Shown piece by piece: positions 40,601 through 50,292 of a stretch of DNA of 64,000 bases. Numbering within the stretch: position 1 is the first letter of the stretch; each line of letters opens with the position of its first letter. The DNA comes from Tubulanus polymorphus (Eukaryota > Nemertea > Palaeonemertea > Tubulaniformes > Tubulanidae). The translations under genes and the position numbers were made by a program. The DNA is taken from positions 18,793,110-18,857,109 of the forward strand of contig NC_134030.1 in assembly GCF_964204645.1 (NCBI RefSeq), in the 5' to 3' direction. Below the pieces are notes generated by a model that saw only the letters and a program-made list of their open reading frames with translations, was not told the DNA's origin and made no database searches.

Positions 40601-41726
40601 ATATTGTCCCGAACATAAAACTGTTAAACACGAAGAATTATCAAATTATCAAAAAAGAATTAAACCCGATAATCATATTCATACTGAAAAGTTAATGGTA
40701 ACTCAAGAATATAAATATAATTATGTAGTACATTATAGAATGTTAAAGTTTTATCTAAATCAAGGAATGATTCTAAAAAAAGTACATAGATATATTTCAT
40801 TCAGTCAATCTAAGTGGTTAGAAAAATATATAGATTTTAACACCAAACAGAGAACTAAATCTAAAACTGATTTTGAGAAGGATTTTTTTAAGTTAATGAA
40901 CAATGCGTTCTATGGTAAGACTTGTGAAAATATTAGAAATAGAAATGATATTGAGTTAGTTAGTAATGGTAAAAGGATAAGGCATTTACAATCATATCCT
41001 AAATTTATAGGTAACAGAATATTTGATGAAAATTTAGCAGCAGTTAAAATGAAAAGAACTTCTATGAAGTTCAATAAACCTATTTATGTTGGTGCTGCAG
41101 TTCTAGAAATTTCAAAGCTATTGATGTATGAATTCTATTATAACGTATTACAACCTCATTTTGGAGAAAAACACATAGAAATTCTATACTTTGATACTGA
41201 CAGTTACATATTAAAGATAAAAACTGATAACATAACAGATGATTTAAAAACATTAAAACACCATTTTGATTTTAGTAATTATCCAAAAAATCATGAATTG
41301 TTTACCAATGATAATAAAAAAGTTCCTGGGAAGTTTAAGGATGAATTAGGTGGTGAAGAAATGATAGAGTTCATTGGTATTAGATCTAAAATGTATTCAT
41401 ATAAAACCAAAACTCATGAAGCTTAAAAGTTAAAAGGAATAACCAAAAGTGTAGTAGAAAAAAATATTCATTTCAAAGATTACATCAATTGTATATTTAA
41501 TGAAGAAGTTAGAAAACATAAGATGAAATGTTTAAGATCTGAAGATCATGAAATGTATATTGAAGAGATAGAGAAGATAAGTCTAAATCCATTTGATGAT
41601 AAAAGATATATTTTAGATGATGGAATCCACACAGTCGCCTATGGTTGCAATTTAGATGAATATATAAAATTCAAAAGAGAAGAAACAAAAGAAAATGAGA
41701 TTATGAAAAGGATTCTAGCGTGTTAA
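37662..41726 (+). pseudogene. Polinton protein-primed DNA polymerase B (one in-frame nonsense codon)
   Basis: Family B polymerase that would replicate the element by protein priming. Two N-terminal C2H2 fingers (residues about 19-41 and 69-92) precede the conserved DNKCFLWAI block (about 315). Exo I DFE lies near 494, a CxxC...RDHDH...HENC zinc/endonuclease-like insert at 611-643, Exo II FHNLSGYD near 656 and Exo III LKSDVLLLTD near 822. Pol motif A DANNLYG lies near 914, motif B NNAFYGK near 1079 and motif C DTDS near 1178. TAA at 41424-41426 interrupts the frame about 100 codons before the natural end at 41726; the same frame continues beyond it and keeps the character of the family's C-terminal part. 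All catalytic motifs lie before the stop. A second ATG at 37695 is an alternative start. Confidence 0.9.
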
Positions 41727-41754
41727 TCAATTTCAATAAAAATTTGTATAATAA

Positions 41755-42096
41755 ATGGAGAGTAAACAAGTACACAGTGAATTCTTAGATAGAATTAAAG
41801 ATACTTCAAGCGTCAAATCTGTAGATTATAAATTTAAAAAACTAACTGAGTTAACAATTCACAAGAAATATTTAATTACTAACATTGAAACAATTACTAA
41901 TAAATATGGAGATAAATTAGTAATTCATTTAGAATATGAAGGATTAAAAGGAAATACATATAAATTCAGAACTTATTTACCAGATAGATTTCATAGATTA
42001 TCAAGTGAAGATCTAGAAGAATTATGTTCTGGAGATTTCTATTTCGTATACAAAGGTAAGAATGAAAAAGGGCACCATGAAATAGATTTCGAATGA
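41755..42096 (+). CDS. Polinton small protein, unknown (113 aa)
   Basis: Soluble, mixed-charge protein without membrane segments. The central part alternates beta-like stretches (KKYLITNIETI, KLVIHLEYEG, YKFRTYLPDRF), compatible with a small OB-like barrel and possibly a single-stranded DNA-binding role. That is inference only. It follows the polymerase by 28 nt, and its start lies in GTATAATAAATG, shared with the gene at 48839. Confidence 0.7.
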   Translation: MESKQVHSEFLDRIKDTSSVKSVDYKFKKLTELTIHKKYLITNIETITNKYGDKLVIHLEYEGLKGNTYKFRTYLPDRFHRLSSEDLEELCSGDFYFVYKGKNEKGHHEIDFE

Positions 42097-42113
42097 GAAA
42101 ATATGTAAAATAA

Positions 42114-42818
42114 ATGGTGGAATTAAAAGAATACAGAATATTTGTAGATTCTAGAAAACTTACAAATTATGAATCACATAATTTATTAGTACAATTAGAT
42201 AGAGAATTTAAGAATTGTGTAGATTTAAAATTAGTAAATATAAGTTTATATAATTCTTTTTACAATATATCAAATAAAACTATTGAACATAATACTTTTT
42301 TAATTCATATTAGAAGTATAAATAAATGGTTTAATCTATTTCTAAGACCAGGATTATATAATTTAGAAACATTATCTCAAGAAATTAATCGTAGAGCACG
42401 GTTGAAAATTAGAAAAGATGATAAATTTTTAATAGGATTTATAAAAAGTGATAGCTCAAATAGAATTAAAATAAAGGTATTTGATGAAAGTCAACATGCA
42501 TTTATGGTAAAAAAACCTATAGCTAAATTGCTAGGAATTGCACCAGATATTGTTACAGGAAACGTAGAAGGTATTTCAAATATAATACCTTTTACACACT
42601 TTTATATTTATTGCAATTTAATCGAGCCTACAAAAACTTTCGAAGCAACTAAAGATATAACTTGTAATTCTAGTATATTAAATATTTTACCATTGAAGAA
42701 TGTTAAAGAATTTGGAACGCAAATAAATTATAATTCAACAGAATGTGATTTCAAACCATGCATTCCTCGTTTTAATAATTTTAGATTAGAAATTAGAAAT
42801 CATAATGGATTTAAATAA
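42114..42818 (+). CDS. Probable Polinton minor capsid (penton) protein
   Basis: 234 residues, rich in predicted beta strands with no membrane segment. The LKLVNISLYNSFYNIS strand near residue 40, the FNLFLRPGLYN turn and the FTHFYIYCNLIEP strand near 160 are what I expect from the single-jelly-roll minor capsid proteins of Polintons. Size and position, upstream of the membrane proteins and major capsid gene, fit. The assignment rests on recognition and context, not a search. It would form pentamers at virion vertices. Confidence 0.55.
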   Translation: MVELKEYRIFVDSRKLTNYESHNLLVQLDREFKNCVDLKLVNISLYNSFYNISNKTIEHNTFLIHIRSINKWFNLFLRPGLYNLETLSQEINRRARLKIRKDDKFLIGFIKSDSSNRIKIKVFDESQHAFMVKKPIAKLLGIAPDIVTGNVEGISNIIPFTHFYIYCNLIEPTKTFEATKDITCNSSILNILPLKNVKEFGTQINYNSTECDFKPCIPRFNNFRLEIRNHNGFK

Positions 42819-42877
42819 CTTTCCTGTAATTTATGAATTAGTTATAAGATGTAAAGAGTAATTTTTTCACTATATAA

Positions 42878-43219
42878 ATGAATATAACTGTTGGACCGAG
42901 TATATGTTTTGGGTTTGATTTTAAACATGGTAAAGAAATGAGAATTAAACTAAATGATGTAATTACTGATATAAAAAGTAAATCATTTAACAATGCATCA
43001 ATGATTGATAAAGAAAATTATAATATAGAAAAAGTAATTGATTTAATTAAATCACCTTTAGAATATTATGAATTAAATGAAGATGGAATTATTGAAGATA
43101 TTAAAAACATATTATCCAAAATATATGATAATCATAAAACTAGTAATGAAATAAATGTTGAAATAATCATAAATAAGTTAACTAAATATTTTGAAGATAG
43201 TAATTTTTTTGATAAATAA
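42878..43219 (+). CDS. Polinton small protein, unknown (113 aa)
   Basis: An acidic, soluble, mostly helical C-terminal part (KVIDLIKSPLEYYE... to the end) follows a short beta-like N-terminus (MNITVGPSICFGF). No family recognised. The start lies in TTTTTTCACTATATAAATG, one of the shared start motifs. The stop TAA directly abuts the ATG of the next gene. Confidence 0.65.
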   Translation: MNITVGPSICFGFDFKHGKEMRIKLNDVITDIKSKSFNNASMIDKENYNIEKVIDLIKSPLEYYELNEDGIIEDIKNILSKIYDNHKTSNEINVEIIINKLTKYFEDSNFFDK

Positions 43220-43441
43220 ATGAGTGATTATAAGTGGATAATAACTGGATTATATAATGGCGCATTACTATCAGTTGGAACTGTTGGTTATTCAATGGTA
43301 TTAAAAAAAGTATTCAAAATGGGAAGTGTTAATGTTGATAGATTTGATATAAATGATATTTTAAAGTTAACATTAGCGGTTACTTTATCCAATTTAACTA
43401 TTGATTATTTGGAAAAACAAAAATATATTCCTCCCATATAA
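43220..43441 (+). CDS. Polinton small membrane protein (73 aa)
   Basis: The ATG follows the previous stop without a gap (GATAAATAAATG). Two hydrophobic stretches are visible (WIITGLYNGALLSVGTVGYSM and ILKLTLAVTLSNLTI), joined by a basic KKVFKMG turn. It probably spans a membrane twice. Similar very small hydrophobic proteins accompany Polinton capsid genes. Function unknown. Confidence 0.65.
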   Translation: MSDYKWIITGLYNGALLSVGTVGYSMVLKKVFKMGSVNVDRFDINDILKLTLAVTLSNLTIDYLEKQKYIPPI

Positions 43442-43465
43442 ATGCATAATTTTTTTGTTAAATAA

Positions 43466-43888
43466 ATAGCTTCTGCAATTATAACTATTATAGGATCGGC
43501 AATTGTTAACGCTTTAGCATTTACTGGTGGCGGTTATTTATTTAGGCATATTGATAAAAATAGTTCATTAGGAGAACAAAGTAGACATAACTTAGCATTA
43601 GAGAAATACAATAAAGCAGCAGAAGAATACAGAGAAAAACGACAAAACTATATGGATTATATTAACAAGGAATTATATGATCAGAAGATTTCACATAGAG
43701 ATTTTCAATCAGTTGATGATGCAATGAGTTTATATAACGCGGTAACAAATAAAGAAAAATTACATCTATACAAACCTAAATTATCAGATTATTATACCCC
43801 AAGTAAAGAACAACAGAAATATGAAATAATTTGGATTTTAGGGGGAACAGTTATTGTTATATTTGTTGCTTATAAGTTTACTAATTAG
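43466..43888 (+). pseudogene. Polinton membrane protein with start codon changed to ATA
   Basis: The frame 43466-43888 (140 codons) is open and has sensible composition throughout. A hydrophobic N-terminus (IITIIGSAIVNALAFTGGGYLF) is followed by a charged helical middle and a C-terminal membrane segment (IIWILGGTVIVIFVAY). The position where ATG is expected, right after TTTTTTTGTTAAATAA, reads ATA. The same 18 bases precede the major capsid ATG. The next in-frame ATG (43652) would remove the first membrane segment. Confidence 0.6.
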
Positions 43889-43907
43889 TAATTTTTATTC
43901 TAAATAA

Positions 43908-44342
43908 ATGGAAGATAAAGTTGATAATATTGATATTATTCCTCATGATATAAATAAAACTAAATTAAAAACATATTTAGAAAAACAAATATTAGAATTT
44001 GAAAGTGACTTAAAGATAAAAAAGAAAAAATATTTAAAAAGTAAAATTATATATTATTTGATTATAAGTGGTTCGGTTACAATTAGTTCTGTAATAACAT
44101 TTCTAGCAATATTCAGTCCATTAACACCTTTAGCTATATCAATTGGCGTATTAGGATTAAGTTCAAGTGTTTTAACTGGTATAAGTTCAAAATTAAATAT
44201 AAAAAGTAATAAAGAAAAAATTAAAACTAATATAAAAGAAATAAATAAATTAAAGAACACACTAGATTATATAATAAGTTTAAATGGTCATATAACAGTT
44301 GAAGAACAAGATAAATTATTAAAAGAATTAATAAATTATTAA
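43908..44342 (+). CDS. Polinton membrane protein, unknown (144 aa)
   Basis: Basic coiled-coil-like N- and C-terminal parts flank two close hydrophobic segments, about residues 47-67 (IIYYLIISGSVTISSVITFL) and 68-92 (FSPLTPLAISIGVLGLSSSV). Probable hairpin membrane protein. The start lies in TTTTTATTCTAAATAAATG. No homologue recognised. Confidence 0.65.
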   Translation: MEDKVDNIDIIPHDINKTKLKTYLEKQILEFESDLKIKKKKYLKSKIIYYLIISGSVTISSVITFLAIFSPLTPLAISIGVLGLSSSVLTGISSKLNIKSNKEKIKTNIKEINKLKNTLDYIISLNGHITVEEQDKLLKELINY

Positions 44343-44358
44343 TTTTTTAATTATATAA

Positions 44359-45752
44359 ATGGTAGATAGTTTTCCAAAAGCTTTCCAATATAATAAATCA
44401 ATTAAATATAATATTCCAGCAATAGATTTTAATAAAGATATTACATATAGAAATGAAGTTTTAGATTCATTAACTAATTTAGAAATTTATGTTACTGAAA
44501 CTAATAATTTTAATGCAAAGATGGAAAATATATTTCATGTATATTTAATTAATTTTAAAAAAATGAAAGATGAAAAACAATGGTTATTAAAATCTAATAT
44601 GAAGTATTGGCAGAATCAATTAAATTTTGCTGTTTATTGTGCAACAACAGGATGTGGAATTAGTTGGAATGATCATTTGAATAATTCTAAAAAAAAAATA
44701 AATTAATTCAAAGTTTATTTAGATTTCATACATACTTTCAAATCAGAATAATATTAAATGAATTAGAGTGCGCTTTACCAGGATCAAGATATTTTAAAGA
44801 ATTAGATAATAATATTAATTTATCTAAGTTTTATAAAATTTGCAATGAATTTAATATAGATATAAATAATTCTGATTTTAGAACAAAAATTGGAACAATA
44901 AGATCACTTCCTTGCCCTAAAAAGATTGCAGAATATTGCGCACTTCCCATACCATCTAATAGTTTTTATAATATCTATAATAATAAATTAGGTTATGGTT
45001 AAATAGAAACAAAAGATTTAGAAACATTAAATTTCAATAAATTACCAAAATTTTATGATAATTTAAAACAAGAAAACAATAATGGTTGGGTATATTTTAT
45101 TTTAGAAAATAGTGAAGGTTTTACTAAATCAGGTATAGAAAGAATAAATCAATCTATTAGAACTTATTTGATTTGTATTCTAGGATCACAAGTTGAAACA
45201 AGATCACCGATAATTGGAAATTTGAATACATCATTCGATACACAAAAACAATTTAAAGTTTTATTTGAAGATTCAATTCATAATGATAAAAATAGATCGA
45301 TTCCAGAAAACATTATAAGATATCAAAATTATTTAGATAAATCTCATGTAAGACTTAATTATTGTATAGGCCCTAATCTATTAATTATTTCTAATGATTT
45401 AGTATTAAAGATGGGAAATATAATTGGTTATAATAATCTAATTAAAACTGCGACAATAAATAATTCATTTGGATTAAATGATATAAATAAAAAGATTATT
45501 ACTGCTCCAAAATTAATGGAAGGTGAAAAAAATAAAAAACATATTCAATCAACTGAAACTAAAACTAAGAATATTAAATTAAATAATGATTCTAAAATAA
45601 AAGATTACAATACATCAGAAAATATAAAAACTGATAAAATTCAACATGATATAATTAAACTAAATGATGATAATAAATCCCATGAAAATACTAAATTAGC
45701 TATAACTTGTATAGGAATTGTAATCGGAGGAATATTATATTTTAAATTTTAA
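44359..45752 (+). pseudogene. Polinton conserved protein with C-terminal membrane anchor (frameshift and nonsense)
   Basis: The frame starting at 44359 is open to 44706. The reading then continues in another frame, the change falling in a ten-A run (about 44690-44700). The second frame has a TAA at 45000-45002 and then stays open to 45752. The joined content would be roughly 460 residues: a helical N-terminal half, an ALPGS block just after the frameshift, and a middle region with GWVYFILENS and CIGPNLLIISND. A polar low-complexity linker leads to a C-terminal membrane segment (ITCIGIVIGGILYF). Its size and place before the acidic protein gene match an unnamed conserved Polinton gene. Function unknown. 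Confidence 0.65.
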
Positions 45753-45768
45753 TTTTTTTATTATGTAA

Positions 45769-47490
45769 ATGGATGTAGAAGGTGGAGAAGATTATGAAAT
45801 GGGAGAAATGGGAAATAATAATGAAGGATATATTGATGATGATTATAATGATGCAGACGCTAATGTTGATAATGATGATGAATCAGCATATAATACTTAT
45901 TTAGGTGAAGATGATGATTATGATGATGATGGAATTAATGCCGAAGTACGTGAAAAATTAAATAAATATTTAGAAGCTCCTGAAAGTGGTAGAATTTCAA
46001 CTAGAACAGAAAGAAAAGAATTTATGGAACTATTAGTAGAACAACAAGAAAAATATCCTGATAAACCTATGGAATTATATAGAATGAAATCTAGAGTAAC
46101 AGATACAATTGTTAACGAATTATTACCAAAAGTTGTAATAGATGAAATTGATACTGAAGGTGTTGTAGAACAAATTTTAAAAGATGACCCATTTTTCATG
46201 AATAATTTAGAATTTAAAAATGATTCATGGTATTATAATCTTGAATTAAATAGGAATATTGTAACAATTCAATTATCTAGAATGGGTCAAGAAAATATTT
46301 TTGAACCTGGAATGCGAGCAAGATCTACAATTGAAGGTTCAAAAGGTGGTAGAGAATTTCTCAGAATTATATGGAATGCACTCGATAGAATAAATAAAGA
46401 AGAACCAATTCCTAATATTGATATAAACAAATATTCACCATTTAAAAATCCAAATCCAAATCCTACTGATGTTGATCCAGAAACTGATGAAGATTTTGCA
46501 AATCGATTAGATAAATTAAGATCTTCAACGCCCGAAACATCGAGAAGAGACACTCAACAAATTGATAATGATTCAAGTCAATTACAATTAACATTAGAAA
46601 AACAAATTGATAGATTAAGAGATTCAGAAGAACTGATGAATAGTATATCAGATACATCTGGTTCTGAAACTGGAATAAATCGAATACAATCTTTACTAGA
46701 AAAAGGATTACTTGATTTAAATGATGAAGAATTAAAAGAATTTCCTGAACAAGCACGTAGAGAAATTAAAGGTATGCAAGAATCAGCTGGTGAAATTGCT
46801 AATATTAAGATGAGATTTTCTAAAATAACCATGTTAGAAAAAGAATTAAGTAATGCAAATGAAGAATTAAAACAATTAGAATTAAATAGAGATCTTCAAT
46901 TAATCGAGGAAGCTGATTATGAAAGCAGAAAGTTAGCTTTAGAAAAAGAAATAGATGATTTAAAATATAACAAAGAATTACAGGAAAAAGAAAGAGATAC
47001 ATTATTAAAATCATATGATCTTAATCATATTAAAAAATTAAAAGTTATTTTTAAAGATTTGTTGATAAAACCAGATTCTAAAATATCATTGAAAGATAGA
47101 ATAAAGTTATTATTTAAATTAGAAGGAATAACAATTCTTTCAATTCTAACAGCTGTAACTATGTTATTTACAACAATTGGTTTAGCAATATCAAATGCTT
47201 TGAAATCTACTCCCACTCCCAATAAACCAGATAAACCCCCGAGTGATAATAATTCTATACAAGATAAAGTTAAAGATGGTTTAAAGAAATTAGCAAAATA
47301 TTTATGGGAACTATCAAAGAAATCTGCTGCAGCTTTACCAGGAGTTATTGCATCAATTGTTGGTTTTATATTGAAATCTGCAGGAAACATTATTAACTTT
47401 GCTGCTGAACATATTATTTTATTTTTAATTACAGTTGTAAGTGCTATTATTTTTGGTTTAGTAAATATGATATCAAAAAATATCAAGTAA
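45769..47490 (+). CDS. Polinton acidic/coiled-coil protein with C-terminal membrane segments (573 aa)
   Basis: The N-terminal 60 residues are very acidic (runs of D and E). Residues about 270-430 are charged and heptad-like (coiled coil). The C-terminal third holds hydrophobic segments near 455-480 (ILSILTAVTMLFTTIGLAIS) and 515-570 (LPGVIASIVGFILKSAG and later), with a proline-rich hinge between. This layout recurs in Polintons of other invertebrates and suggests a structural or membrane-active virion component. A 27-bp direct duplication overlaps its 3' end (47470-47524). Start in TTTTTTTATTATGTAAATG. Confidence 0.75.
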   Translation: MDVEGGEDYEMGEMGNNNEGYIDDDYNDADANVDNDDESAYNTYLGEDDDYDDDGINAEVREKLNKYLEAPESGRISTRTERKEFMELLVEQQEKYPDKPMELYRMKSRVTDTIVNELLPKVVIDEIDTEGVVEQILKDDPFFMNNLEFKNDSWYYNLELNRNIVTIQLSRMGQENIFEPGMRARSTIEGSKGGREFLRIIWNALDRINKEEPIPNIDINKYSPFKNPNPNPTDVDPETDEDFANRLDKLRSSTPETSRRDTQQIDNDSSQLQLTLEKQIDRLRDSEELMNSISDTSGSETGINRIQSLLEKGLLDLNDEELKEFPEQARREIKGMQESAGEIANIKMRFSKITMLEKELSNANEELKQLELNRDLQLIEEADYESRKLALEKEIDDLKYNKELQEKERDTLLKSYDLNHIKKLKVIFKDLLIKPDSKISLKDRIKLLFKLEGITILSILTAVTMLFTTIGLAISNALKSTPTPNKPDKPPSDNNSIQDKVKDGLKKLAKYLWELSKKSAAALPGVIASIVGFILKSAGNIINFAAEHIILFLITVVSAIIFGLVNMISKNIK

Positions 47491-47558
47491 ACCATGATAT
47501 CAAAAAATATCAAGTAAACCATGATAAAAAATAAATAATTAATTTTTTTGTTAAATAA

Positions 47559-48806
47559 ATGAGTGGGAGTTATATAAGTCCTTTGAAGAATCATAGAATA
47601 TCTAATGCTATTAAAGCAGATAGATCACATCATATAATTACTCATAACCCTTCTAATATTAATCCTGATGAAACTTTATATGTTAGAATTCCTAGATTAA
47701 CACAAAATACTTTTTATGTTCCAAATAGTATTTATTTATCAGCTGATATAAAAGTAATCGGTAATAATAATAATTATGTCGTTGATAATGTTGGAAGATA
47801 TTTGATTAAAAAGTTAACAATAAAGATTGGTCCGGAAACAGTTTTCTCATTAGATGATTATAATTTATTTATGCATTATAAAGATTTATGGTTAACTAAA
47901 GAAAATAGAAATAATATGATATTTCAAGGAATTCAATCAGAAAACCAAAATAAATTAAGATCAGAAGCTAATAGCGCAATATTAACAAATGATGTAGATA
48001 AATTGATAAAAAGTATATATGGAAGCAAATATAAAATTCCATTAGACTTTGAATTGATAAATAATAATGCACCTTTATATAAATACGCAATTCAAGAAGA
48101 TATTATATTTGAGATAACATTTGCTCCTGTTAATGAAATTGTATTATCTAGCTTTAATAAAGATATGAGTTATAAATTATCGAATATATGTTTAGAATAT
48201 GATACAGTAACTGATGAAAATATTTCAAGTATAATTCAAACTAAATATAATCAAGGGTTTTCATTATTATATGATTATATTGATAAATTTAAAACTGTAA
48301 CTATTAATGCAAATGATGAAATAATTAATGAGAATATTAACTTCCCTAGAAGATCTATTAAAGGTATATTAATATTTTTTACCATTGGAACGTATACTAA
48401 TGGCGCAATAAATGTTGATAATTATTATAATCCTGAAATAACAAAAGTAGAAATAACTATCGAAGGAATAGCGAATAAAATATTTTGTCAAGGAATGAGA
48501 ATGATTGATCAATGGGTAGAAATTAAAAAACATTTTATGAATGAAAAAGTAAAATCATTTGAAAATTGTAATATTAATCAAATTGATTATTATACCGGTA
48601 ATAAATATGCATTATGGTTAGATTTTAGAACAACTGAAGATAATTCATTACATGGTTCTGGAAAAAAACTACAAAATACAAAAGATGGAATACAATTATT
48701 CATGACAAAGAAAAAGGGAATCAAAAATTTTAAAATGCATATTTATATTATATCTGACGCGCAATTAAATATTGTAAATTCACAATTAGATAGTTTTATG
48801 TATTAG
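47559..48806 (+). CDS. Polinton major capsid protein
   Basis: 415 residues, beta-rich, with features I associate with the Polinton double-jelly-roll capsid protein. These are the YVRIPRLTQNTFYVP opening strand (residues about 42-60), LIKKLTIKIGPETV (86-101), the KDLWL and NNMIFQGI segment (112-130), a second barrel with FEITFAPVNEIV (190-201), and RRSIKGILIFF (about 265). No membrane segments. The start codon lies in TTTTTTTGTTAAATAAATG. It would form hexon-like trimers of an icosahedral particle. The frame is intact. Confidence 0.85.
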   Translation: MSGSYISPLKNHRISNAIKADRSHHIITHNPSNINPDETLYVRIPRLTQNTFYVPNSIYLSADIKVIGNNNNYVVDNVGRYLIKKLTIKIGPETVFSLDDYNLFMHYKDLWLTKENRNNMIFQGIQSENQNKLRSEANSAILTNDVDKLIKSIYGSKYKIPLDFELINNNAPLYKYAIQEDIIFEITFAPVNEIVLSSFNKDMSYKLSNICLEYDTVTDENISSIIQTKYNQGFSLLYDYIDKFKTVTINANDEIINENINFPRRSIKGILIFFTIGTYTNGAINVDNYYNPEITKVEITIEGIANKIFCQGMRMIDQWVEIKKHFMNEKVKSFENCNINQIDYYTGNKYALWLDFRTTEDNSLHGSGKKLQNTKDGIQLFMTKKKGIKNFKMHIYIISDAQLNIVNSQLDSFMY

Positions 48807-48838
48807 AATTTTAACTTCAATAAAAATGTATATAATAA

Positions 48839-49894
48839 ATGGAAGGTGGAATATATGAAATACAATCTCCAAGTGAAATGATATCAGATATATATTATAT
48901 ATTACCTTATGATGAATACAGTAAGTATTTTGGAGATTACTTTAATCAATTCAAATATAGAATAAGTAAAATAGATAAGAATATTGAAACAAAAATAGAA
49001 GATAATATTGAACCTAAAATAGAAGATAATATTGAACCTAAAATAGAAGATAAGAATGATATTGAATCTAAAATAGAAGATAATGTTATACCTTCTACAT
49101 CGAATGATGATAAGATTGAAACAAAAATAGAATATAATATTGAACCTAAAATAGAAAAATCAAATGTTCAACCAAAAGATAACATCAGATGTATGTATTG
49201 TGAAGAAGATTTTGATAATTATAATGATTATTTATTACACATCAAAAAAGATGAACATATTTTACAATTAGTAAAAACATATGCCAATATATATAAAGAT
49301 AAATGCAAAGAGGATCAGAATTATTGTGCCTTCTGTAATGAATGTATAACAAAGGCTAATTGGGCAAAACATTATAAATTAAAAACAAAAGGTGGAAATG
49401 ATTCGGCCCATGCAATACAAGTATTTAAATCTTGGTGTGAAAAATGTAAAGAATATGTAATATATGATAAACAATTGAATCATAAATACTCAATTAAACA
49501 TATTGGTACAGATAATGTAATAGAAAATCCAACAGTTATAAATCCAAAATTTAATAATAAGAATATATTAGATTATCGGTGGTATAGAAAAACATTTATA
49601 GATTATTTATTGAGTAATGATATAGTTACCATATTGAAAAAGTTAGATAACTTTAAACCAAATGTTACTTATGCAATGAATTTATTTGAACTTAAATATG
49701 ATGATTTTAGAGAATTTTTAAATAAACATCCATCTAAAACTGAAATCGAAAATTATATTCCAAAAATATTTTCAAGAAAAACATTCAATAAATATAAACT
49801 CGAGAATCATTTAGGACCTATACCAATGAAAATGCAAAGGAATTTATGGTTAGAATACAATAAGCTTAAAGAAAAATATGAAAATGAAAATTAA
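48839..49894 (+). CDS. Polinton zinc-finger protein with internal acidic repeats (351 aa)
   Basis: Residues about 45-115 contain five imperfect repeats of the type KIEDNIEP. They are followed by three zinc-binding units: CMYCEEDF...H...H (about 119-141), YCAFCNEC...H (about 160-185) and WCEKCKEY...H...H (about 200-222). The C-terminus is soluble and helical. The start motif TATATAATAAATG and the preceding TTCAATAAAAAT are shared with the gene at 41755. The role may be DNA or RNA binding. It is the last gene of the rightward set. Confidence 0.65.
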   Translation: MEGGIYEIQSPSEMISDIYYILPYDEYSKYFGDYFNQFKYRISKIDKNIETKIEDNIEPKIEDNIEPKIEDKNDIESKIEDNVIPSTSNDDKIETKIEYNIEPKIEKSNVQPKDNIRCMYCEEDFDNYNDYLLHIKKDEHILQLVKTYANIYKDKCKEDQNYCAFCNECITKANWAKHYKLKTKGGNDSAHAIQVFKSWCEKCKEYVIYDKQLNHKYSIKHIGTDNVIENPTVINPKFNNKNILDYRWYRKTFIDYLLSNDIVTILKKLDNFKPNVTYAMNLFELKYDDFREFLNKHPSKTEIENYIPKIFSRKTFNKYKLENHLGPIPMKMQRNLWLEYNKLKEKYENEN

Positions 49895-49898
49895 AAAG

Positions 49899-50280
49899 AT
49901 TATAGAATTCACTGTATATTGATGGATGAATGGATGAGTTGGAAGAGTTGGATGAGTTGGATGAGTGGAAGAGTGGATGAGTATAATAATATATATATTT
50001 TACTTTTTAACACATAAATTGGAAGAATAGTATGAGTATAAATATAATATTTATATTCTTTATTAAATTTAACACAATATATATATATTATTAAAATAAT
50101 ATTTAAATATAGTATAAAATTGATAAAATAACTTCAAATCAAACTCTTACTGTTTTAAAAATAAAAAACATATGTAAATTATATATTATTACACTCATCC
50201 ATTCATCCACTCATTCAATTCATCCAATTCATCCAATTCATCCACTCATCCATTAGTATACAGTGAATTCTATAATATTT
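49899..50280. repeat. Inverted repeat at the convergent gene junction
   Basis: Arms 49899-49995 and 50182-50280 are imperfect reverse complements. Both begin from TATAGAATTCACTGTATA and run through GGATGA-type short repeats to TAATAATATATA, with an AT-rich loop of about 185 bp. It lies between the ends of the rightward and leftward gene sets. A shared 3' end or terminator-like role is inferred. Confidence 0.8.
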
Positions 50281-50292
50281 TGAATAAGGATT

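Noticed and set aside
45918-47594. Several long minus-strand frames opposite the acidic membrane protein gene
   Set aside because: Shadows caused by the AT-rich codon usage of the + strand gene. They lack start motifs and domain-like content.
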